DNA from: a virus
Strand: one strand, 5' to 3'
Length of the DNA stretch: 37,104 bases
Virus record (IMG/VR): IMGVR_UViG_3300008470_000394
Span: 1 to 37,104 of that record
The notes beneath the pieces were generated by a model that saw nothing but the letters and a program-made list of their open reading frames with translations, was not told where the DNA came from and made no database searches. Position 1 is the stretch's first letter. Every line of letters begins with the position of its first letter. Shown here in pieces: positions 31,355 through 37,104 of this stretch. The translations under genes and the position numbers were made by a program.

Positions 31355-34300
31355 CACCTTAGTCTTTTGTGTGTCTTCTCTGTTCCTGTTTGTTTTTTTA
31401 CTTCCCTTGTTACTATCCCAGAAATAACATCGTAATCCACCTTGTCGGCTTGTATTTTACCAATAGACTTAGATACTAGCTTAGTCTCTTTTATCAGTTC
31501 TTTTATGTGTGTATCGTCTTGTTTTTCTGTTTTTATATATTGTACACCTCCGTGTTTTTCACTATCTCTCAAGCGTTGCTGAACAGCTTCAGTAGTAAAT
31601 AAACCCATCTTCTTCTGTTCGTCGGTTTGTTTCTTGGTATGTACAGCTTCATTATTATGCAACAACATAATCCTTCCGCCGTCTTTATCTAATGGGTTAG
31701 ACACTGTACCCGTGTCATCTATTCCATCTTTTGCAGATACTAATTGATCTATAAACGCTTTGCTTATTAAAACATCTCTAGTGGCCTTGCCTACTGGGTT
31801 TTCGTCTCCTGCTTGTGCGTAAGAAGAAAGAAGCCTAAGATATGTTAGACCCAACTCAACAGTTTTTTCTCTTTTAACTGTTCTTGCCCTTTCTTGTTCT
31901 AGTTCCAGTTGTTTCTTTCTCTGGAAATCAATCGCTTCCTCTTGTAATTCACTTTGAGCTGTTGCGCTGTCTATTTGCTTCTGTTCTAGCGATTTTGAGG
32001 CTTCTAATTCATCGTCAATTCTGTCTAATTTCTTCTTAAATAATGCATCTGATAAATTCTCAAGAAAGGTTAAACCGTCTTCAATTAGTTTTTTTCTTTC
32101 TTCTTCTGTCTTTTTTGTTGCCGCTAATGATTTTGCATCTTCTTCGGCTTTCTTGTCGGCCGCATCTTGCTGTTCATTAAGTAGTAGATCATTAAGCTCT
32201 TTTTCTAGCTCTAGTCTTGCTGTTGAATCTTCCTCTAGTAAATCAATCCTTTCTTCTAGGTTCTTTTTTTCTAGTTCATTTTTCTCTTTTCCTAGTGTTT
32301 CGAACTTATCCTTTTGTTTGCTATCAAGTGTGTCTTGCTGTAGTGATATCTCTCTTTGTAGTTCCAAATTCTCCCTATCGCTTTCGTTAAGTGATTTAGA
32401 ACTTTCTTTGTTTGCTTCGTTTAGGTCTTGTTTTATTTTCAAAGACTCCTTCAGTCTCTTCTCTTCAATTTCACCAAGGTCTAAAAGACGTATCTTATTA
32501 AATATTTCCTGTTGATCTGACTCGTTTAATATTCCTGATATAGCCGCTTTTGTTAGTTTAGCTTTTGAAATCTCTTTTTCCGACTCTGTTAAATCGCTGT
32601 TTAGGTCAATAGAAAGCTTTGCCTGTTTTGTTATCAACCCAACAGACTCATTAAACAAGTCTTCTTCTAGTTTTTTATTTCTGTTTAATGCTCTTGCTCT
32701 CTCTTCTTGTGTCGACTCATTACTTTCAATTATCTTTTCATTTAAGGCAAATTGTTTTTCTCCGAACTCTTCAATTATATCTAATCTTTGTTCAAAACTA
32801 TCCCTAAACGTTTTCCTATTCTTCTCATCTTGATCCCGTTGAAAACTTAAAGCTTCGGTTTGTTTTTCAACACGCTCCACAAAAGCCTCTGTGAATGCAT
32901 TTTCAGCATCGTCTGACACTTTTAACGCAACCCCTTTCTGTGCTAAAACTTTGTTTAGGTCTTCACCCGTCTCTATCTCTTTTAATTGAGCAGAAGAAAA
33001 CAATGCAGACCTCAACAACTCCCCTTTTATAGCTTGTATAGTTAGTTTTTCTTTTGTTAATGCTAGTTGTTCCTCTAAATCAGCAAAACCTATTGCCGCC
33101 TTCCTCGCTTTATCAAGTATTAGCTCCCTTCTAATGAAGCCCACAGTGTCATCATCTGACATATCCTGTAGTATTTGCCTTTTCTCAGCCAATCCTGCTA
33201 GTGCTCTGGTTTGCTTTAGTATAGCTATTTCGGTATTTTGTTGTAGTATTAAAAACTCATCTTGAAAATCTATAGCTTCATCAGTCCTATTAAGAAAACC
33301 GTCAAAAGACTTTGTGATCTGATCCCACCCTTCAGCAAAAGTCACATTCTTTTCTGCCGACTCTTCTTGTTTTTCATTCAGGGTGTCTATTTCTTTTTGA
33401 ACTGCCATCACAGCAGCCTTAGCATCATCAGACCAAGGCTGAAGGGCAGCCCTTGATTGTGCTAAGAAAAGCTCCATCTTCAATGAAGCCGATTGTATCC
33501 CGTCTGAAATACTAGTGACAATACCACTTATGCTTTGACTCAAGGCTGTGAATATTGTTTTAACCCCTTGAAAAGCATTAACTAAAGAAGCGAATAAAAC
33601 CTTCACAGACTCGGTAAACTTACTCAACGCCCTAGCACTTTCTAAAGACGCTTCTCTTGATGTTCCAAAAGATTCCGACAACTTAGCTAACAACCCAATA
33701 ATAAGGCCTACACCAATAGCTTTTGTAGCTGTGCCTAGTGATTTACTCGCTTTCTCTTGGTCTTTTGTTGCGTCAGTTACGTCTTTAATCGCTTCCTCCT
33801 GCTTTTTTAATTCTTTCCTAAGCTCTTTTGCTTCCTTTGTGTTTTTGTCTCCTTCTGCTACCGCGTCCTGATACGCATCAGTTAATATCTTAAGCTTCTT
33901 CTTTTGGTCTTCAAACGAGTCTGTTAACCCTTCGGTTGCGCTTTTGTAATTACCTATGTTTATTTTATTCTTTATAAACTGGTCGCAACTATCGCTTAAC
34001 TGCTCAGTCAGAGCATCAATCTCATCATTAAACTTTTGTAGATTGACATCACCAAAATCTAGTTTATCAGTCTCAATTCTTAATGCTTTTATCCTGTCTT
34101 TTAATTCGTTTTTATTATTTATAGATTGAGTCTCCAAGATTAGTTCAGCTTCTAAATCCTTTCGTCTTTGCCTGTTAATCTTTTGAAGCTTTATCTTCTC
34201 CTTTATCTCTTCATCAGTAAGTTTCTTTGTTTTTTCTTTCTCCTTGTTGCTTTTCTCTTCTTGTTTTATTTGATCCTTCTTTGTTTTTACTTCTTTTTCA

Positions 34301-34578
34301 TTCTGCTTCTGTAACTCAGTATTGAGTTTAGCGGACAATACGTCTAGCTTCTGCTTTCTTTCTACTTGTTTTATTAGGTCTTCCTGTATATTTACAAGAT
34401 CCTGAACACCCTTTTTAGTAGATATGTCTATCTTTTTTAAGGTGGACTCATATTGAATACCTAGTTGCTCTATTTCTTTAGACAGGTTCTCCACCCCTAG
34501 AATCATAGCTTCAATTCCTTTTACCGATTTCAGGAAGGGTTCTGGGCTTACTATTTTATCAAATTCTGTTGTAGCCAT
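31354..34578 (-). CDS. Tail tape measure protein
   Basis: This is a 1074-residue protein with extensive coiled coil (about residues 60-285 and 640-900, dense in Lys/Glu/Gln heptads), a hydrophobic stretch (about 280-310, TKAIGVGLIIGLLAKL) and further short hydrophobic parts (VKVLFASLVNAFQGVKTIF). The C-terminal segment (RIMLLHNNEAVHTKKQTDEQ) resembles ends of tape measure proteins in related phages. It sets tail length and passes with DNA into the cell. About 0.15 nm per residue would predict a tail near 160 nm. Preceded by small chaperone-like genes. Confidence 0.9.
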   Translation of the reverse strand: MATTEFDKIVSPEPFLKSVKGIEAMILGVENLSKEIEQLGIQYESTLKKIDISTKKGVQDLVNIQEDLIKQVERKQKLDVLSAKLNTELQKQNEKEVKTKKDQIKQEEKSNKEKEKTKKLTDEEIKEKIKLQKINRQRRKDLEAELILETQSINNKNELKDRIKALRIETDKLDFGDVNLQKFNDEIDALTEQLSDSCDQFIKNKINIGNYKSATEGLTDSFEDQKKKLKILTDAYQDAVAEGDKNTKEAKELRKELKKQEEAIKDVTDATKDQEKASKSLGTATKAIGVGLIIGLLAKLSESFGTSREASLESARALSKFTESVKVLFASLVNAFQGVKTIFTALSQSISGIVTSISDGIQSASLKMELFLAQSRAALQPWSDDAKAAVMAVQKEIDTLNEKQEESAEKNVTFAEGWDQITKSFDGFLNRTDEAIDFQDEFLILQQNTEIAILKQTRALAGLAEKRQILQDMSDDDTVGFIRRELILDKARKAAIGFADLEEQLALTKEKLTIQAIKGELLRSALFSSAQLKEIETGEDLNKVLAQKGVALKVSDDAENAFTEAFVERVEKQTEALSFQRDQDEKNRKTFRDSFEQRLDIIEEFGEKQFALNEKIIESNESTQEERARALNRNKKLEEDLFNESVGLITKQAKLSIDLNSDLTESEKEISKAKLTKAAISGILNESDQQEIFNKIRLLDLGEIEEKRLKESLKIKQDLNEANKESSKSLNESDRENLELQREISLQQDTLDSKQKDKFETLGKEKNELEKKNLEERIDLLEEDSTARLELEKELNDLLLNEQQDAADKKAEEDAKSLAATKKTEEERKKLIEDGLTFLENLSDALFKKKLDRIDDELEASKSLEQKQIDSATAQSELQEEAIDFQRKKQLELEQERARTVKREKTVELGLTYLRLLSSYAQAGDENPVGKATRDVLISKAFIDQLVSAKDGIDDTGTVSNPLDKDGGRIMLLHNNEAVHTKKQTDEQKKMGLFTTEAVQQRLRDSEKHGGVQYIKTEKQDDTHIKELIKETKLVSKSIGKIQADKVDYDVISGIVTREVKKQTGTEKTHKRLR

Positions 34579-34581
34579 TAT

Positions 34582-34815
34582 CTATGAGTTGATTCTTTTT
34601 AAATATATTCTCTCTAATCTCACAAGGTATGAAAAGTACTTATCTGTACTCAATTTTTCTGGGTCTAAAGGAAAGCTTATATTCAAGTCAGTTTCAATAG
34701 TTATTAATGAATCATATAACGTCGTAGTCTCTCCATTAATAGTAGGCTTCATACCTTGTATTTCGATCTTGGCTTTCATAGCTTTTAATCGGTCACCCTT
34801 TATGGCTCCAGTCAT
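34582..34815 (-). CDS. Small protein ahead of the tape measure, possible tail chaperone
   Basis: This is a 77-residue protein from the ATG at 34815 (MTGAIKGDRLKAMKAKI); GTG at 34833 would add six residues. It ends 3 bases before the tape measure start. Small helical or mixed proteins in this place usually chaperone the tape measure. No sequence signature confirms it here. Confidence 0.5.
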   Translation of the reverse strand: MTGAIKGDRLKAMKAKIEIQGMKPTINGETTTLYDSLITIETDLNISFPLDPEKLSTDKYFSYLVRLERIYLKRINS

Positions 34816-34841
34816 TAACAGGCATAAACTCACTATTTTTG

Positions 34842-35105
34842 CTAATTTCCTTTTTTGTTCTTTTGTTGATATTTAGCTAACCATTCATTATAAATAACGT
34901 CCCAGTTTTTAACCATTTCATTATTCCATCCTATCTTTAGTTTATCACTCCATATTAGCAAGGGTTTAAACTTAAAGCTTTCCATAAAAACCCTAAGACG
35001 TGATTTCTTACCAAGAAGAAGCACGTCACCTGTCTCGTTTATATCAAACCACAAACATACAGGCAGTTTTTTAATTGAATTGTAATATTCTGATTTTAAT
35101 TTCAT
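34842..35105 (-). CDS. Small protein, possible tail assembly chaperone
   Basis: This is an 87-residue mixed helix-strand protein, rich in Trp and Lys (IWSDKLKIGWNNEMVKNWDVI). Its start lies inside the 3' end of the preceding gene (34-base overlap), and it ends in TAG. The pair with the next gene resembles the G and G-T type chaperone pair in order only; no slippery site was found. Confidence 0.5.
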   Translation of the reverse strand: MKLKSEYYNSIKKLPVCLWFDINETGDVLLLGKKSRLRVFMESFKFKPLLIWSDKLKIGWNNEMVKNWDVIYNEWLAKYQQKNKKGN

Positions 35106-35532
35106 CTGCTATCTTTTTACAAAGCAATACCTCGCTTTCTTTTGTCAACTTGTTAATATCTTCGCCAAACTCAATATAAAGATCCGTGTTGTCTTTGATG
35201 GGGTTTGCCAAGATGTCGAAAAAAGTTTTACCTACAATAACCCTTATGGTCGAATAGAACTCTCCTGTAAAGTTCAGGTCTATAACTTGTATTTGCAAAC
35301 CTGCTTCAGACCTTATTTGTTTTGTTGTTGGTGAGTACTCACCTTGTAATCCTATATTACGTCCTTCTATAGGGCTGTTGTTACCATCTATACCCTTTGA
35401 TAGTTGGCCCTTGTTCAGCTCAACTATGAAGTCTTTTATCTCCTTAGTAGAGAATATTTCTAACATTAAGGATTCGAATTCTAGCAAGTCCTTTAACTGT
35501 TCTAATCGTTTTATGAATGGCTGAAACAACAT
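35071..35532 (-). CDS. Phage tail-region protein (head/tail assembly family), unknown role
   Basis: This is a 153-residue protein. The pattern QLSKGIDGNNSPIEGRNIGLQGEYSPTTKQIR, then LNFTGEFYSTIRVIV, recalls a family common in phages of Bacteroidetes in which a similar stretch (GVDxxGxxLGEYSPxT) is followed by a beta-rich part. It has no agreed function. Its start codon (35530-35532) lies in the 141-bp repeat, so the gene is complete here although it spans the circle junction. Confidence 0.55.
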   Translation of the reverse strand: MLFQPFIKRLEQLKDLLEFESLMLEIFSTKEIKDFIVELNKGQLSKGIDGNNSPIEGRNIGLQGEYSPTTKQIRSEAGLQIQVIDLNFTGEFYSTIRVIVGKTFFDILANPIKDNTDLYIEFGEDINKLTKESEVLLCKKIADEIKIRILQFN

Positions 35533-35572
35533 TCTTTAAAGATAACCAATATTACCATTAATTTTTAGGCAT

Positions 35573-35601
35573 AAAAAAGCCCCGACTAGCGAGGCTTTTT
35601 T
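35573..35601 (-). terminator. Intrinsic terminator, right copy
   Basis: This is the second copy of the hairpin at 58-86, inside the repeat. On the circle it is one and the same element. Confidence 0.75.
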
Positions 35602-35612
35602 ATTATTCCAAT

Positions 35613-35656
35613 TTATTCTGTCAGCTTATCAGCCTTTTTTGCTGTTTCCTTCTCTT
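35613..35656 (-). pseudogene. Truncated 3' end of the 67-residue tail-region gene
   Basis: Only the last 44 bases of the gene at 98-301 are present, ending with its TAA at 35613. The upstream part is replaced by unrelated sequence from 35657. This cut falls at the end of the exact repeat and so reflects the junction, not gene decay. Confidence 0.8.
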
Positions 35657-35922
35657 GCATCTACCTAATTCTTTAATTATTTTTTCGTTTATCCTCACCA
35701 TTGAAACAAAAATAACTTTTTGCTCATATTCCTTTATTATCCAAATATACTTTATCCAAGAAAATATATTTTTGTCTAAGTACTTTATTAGTATTCTTTT
35801 TCATTATCTCAATACCAAAGAACAAACGTAATATATAGAAAATTATTCTCATACCCATCTTTATATGTAGAGAGTTCTCACTTAATAAAACTTATCTATA
35901 AAATTTTCCTAAATTCACATAA
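35657..35922. other. AT-rich non-phage intergenic sequence
   Basis: These 266 bases after the repeat are very AT-rich, with no supported gene or RNA on either strand. They lie between the phage end and the 3' end of the transporter gene. They hold no clear hairpin terminator that I can see. Confidence 0.6.
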
Positions 35923-37104
35923 CTATTTTCTGTTCACTTTAATTAGTTTAACTGTTCTTACAACTGAAACACCTAATGACAAAATAATTATAATAATCAA
36001 TATAATACAAATCGGACGAGTGAAAGCAGGCAAAATACTTCCACCAAAAATTAATAAGGAGCGCCTCAATTCTTTTTCTGCCATCGGTCCTAGAATTAAA
36101 GCTAAAATAATTGGTACATAAGAAATTTTAGCTTTTTGCATAATATATCCGAGGATACCAAAAATGAACATAATTACAACATCAATAATATTATTCCTCA
36201 AAGCATATGAACCAATAACGCTCAATACAATTATACAAGGAGATAAAATAGTTGTGGGAATTTTTACTACTTGAATAAATATCTTGGCTCCTGCTAATCC
36301 AAATATACACATTGCAATATTAGACAAAAATAAAGAAAATATTAGAGTATATGTTACTACTCCATGTTTTATGAAAAGCTCCGGACCAGGAATTAGGCCA
36401 TGTATTAATAAGCCCCCTAAAAATACTGCAGAAACAGAGTTACCAGGTATCCCTAAAGTTAAAAGTGGAACCAATGAACCCCCAGTAACTGCATTATTGG
36501 CAGCCTCTGAGCCAGCAACTCCTTCAATACTTCCTTTGCCAAACTCTTCGGGATGTTTGGAATTACGTTTTGCTTCACTATAACCAATATAGGCTGCTAT
36601 ATCTGTTCCGGCTCCCGGAATTATTCCTATTATTGTTCCAATAATGGTAGAACGGATAAAGGTTAAAAATGTCCTTTTTAGATCAGACAAGGTAGGAATA
36701 ATTTTATCTTTTATTATACTCTTTTTTACCTGTATTGATGTCCGTGTAGTCTCAATAATGCTCATAGCTTGGGAAATTGATACTAATCCAATAATTACTG
36801 GTAATAATGGTAATCCATCAATTAAAGAACATTGACCCCAAGTAAATCTCAATTCACCAGATATTATATCAATCCCAGTTAAAGCTACAGCCAATCCAAA
36901 AAAACCTGAAATTAAACCTTTTAATAATGAATCACTAGAAACAATTATGATTATAGTAAGGCCAAATACAGCCAGGAAAAAACGTTCAGGTGGTCCAAAT
37001 TTCAAAGAAAGCTTTGCTAAGGCCGGTGCAATAATTAAAAGAGATAAGGCACTAAATAAGCCTCCAAAAGTTGACGAGACTGTTGATATTCCTAAAGCTC
37101 TTCC
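35923..37104 (-). CDS. tctA: Tripartite tricarboxylate transporter, large membrane subunit TctA (3' part)
   Basis: The open frame runs off the window: 393 residues of a protein of usually about 500. Frame to the edge reads GRALGISTVSSTFGG, then KFGPPERFFLAVFGLT. The TctA signature GIIPGAGTDIAAYIGYSEAKR, the segment GVAGSEAANNAVTGGSLVPLLTLGIPGN and LIPGPELF are all present, with many membrane helices. TctA is the permease of the TTT family that takes up citrate and other carboxylates with a periplasmic binding protein (TctC). It ends in TAG. No phage would be expected to carry it; it is probably from a bacterium and joined by assembly. Confidence 0.9.
   Translation of the reverse strand, partial: GRALGISTVSSTFGGLFSALSLLIIAPALAKLSLKFGPPERFFLAVFGLTIIIIVSSDSLLKGLISGFFGLAVALTGIDIISGELRFTWGQCSLIDGLPLLPVIIGLVSISQAMSIIETTRTSIQVKKSIIKDKIIPTLSDLKRTFLTFIRSTIIGTIIGIIPGAGTDIAAYIGYSEAKRNSKHPEEFGKGSIEGVAGSEAANNAVTGGSLVPLLTLGIPGNSVSAVFLGGLLIHGLIPGPELFIKHGVVTYTLIFSLFLSNIAMCIFGLAGAKIFIQVVKIPTTILSPCIIVLSVIGSYALRNNIIDVVIMFIFGILGYIMQKAKISYVPIILALILGPMAEKELRRSLLIFGGSILPAFTRPICIILIIIIILSLGVSVVRTVKLIKVNRK

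Larger units (their letters stand above)
35516..35656. repeat. 141-bp direct repeat, right copy
   Basis: This is identical to positions 1-141. The next base after it (35657) differs from position 142, and everything to the right is unrelated to the phage sequence that follows the left copy. Confidence 0.9.

Noticed and set aside
32153-32515. Plus-strand ORF of 120 codons, serine-rich
   Set aside because: It lies wholly inside the tape measure gene, and its serine runs are the antisense of that gene's Glu/Lys/Leu coiled coil. No start context or neighbours support it.
1-35656. attL/attR of an integrated prophage
   Set aside because: The left repeat copy begins at the window edge with no host DNA before it, there is no integrase and no tRNA in the repeat, and 141 exact bases at a contig end fit an assembly overlap better.
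36284-36583. Plus-strand ORF of 99 codons inside the tctA region
   Set aside because: It is antisense to the conserved GVAGSEAANNAVTGG part of TctA and has no independent support.

Overview
The window is an almost complete AT-rich tailed-phage genome with a short unrelated bacterial fragment on its right end. Positions 1-141 recur exactly at 35516-35656, so the phage part closes into a circle of about 35,515 bp. The head genes are HK97-type: PBSX-like terminase, portal, serine-type prohead protease and HK97-fold capsid. A 1074-residue tape measure protein indicates a long non-contractile (siphovirus) tail. A Bacteroidetes host is suggested by a DUF3127 protein (a family typical of that phylum), by candidate TAnnTTTG promoter boxes, and by A-rich starts that mostly lack Shine-Dalgarno sequences. 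I see no integrase, CI-like repressor, reverse transcriptase, CRISPR array or tRNA.

Layout. The minus strand carries two gene blocks. The early block reads from 17718 down to 9666: an ERF annealing protein, the DUF3127 protein, HTH and DUF1367 proteins, a HrgC-like membrane protein, a DUF4373 replication protein, a ribbon-helix-helix (RHH) regulator, several unknown small genes and a damaged DNA methyltransferase. The late block reads from 9446 down through position 1 and, across the circle junction, from 35532 to 21162. It runs small and large terminase, portal, protease, capsid, connectors, tail tube candidate, tape measure, tail tip and fibre proteins, then a lysis cassette (small membrane proteins, an L,D-transpeptidase-like candidate lysin and a GTA-type holin). 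The only plus-strand block is 17864-21005: an RHH-like regulator, an unknown protein, a RusA resolvase, two tiny genes and two tandem DNA methyltransferases. The two early directions diverge from a control region at 17719-17863 that holds candidate promoters and a GTCCCTA/TAGGGAC palindrome.

Notable points. The accessory zones (9.6-11.5 kb and 18.9-21.1 kb) are dotted with long imperfect palindromes, two of which share a 17-base motif. One methyltransferase gene is enclosed by 19-bp inverted repeats. Several genes are interrupted: the capsid gene (missing base), one methyltransferase (7-A tract), a small gene at 11.9-12.1 kb (4-A tract) and the second tandem methyltransferase (amber codon). 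These may be sequencing or assembly errors, population variants or real lesions; sequence alone cannot decide.

The last 1,448 bases (35657-37104) hold the 3' part of a tctA-type transporter gene. They join the phage exactly at the end of the 141-base repeat and are most simply read as an assembly chimera.
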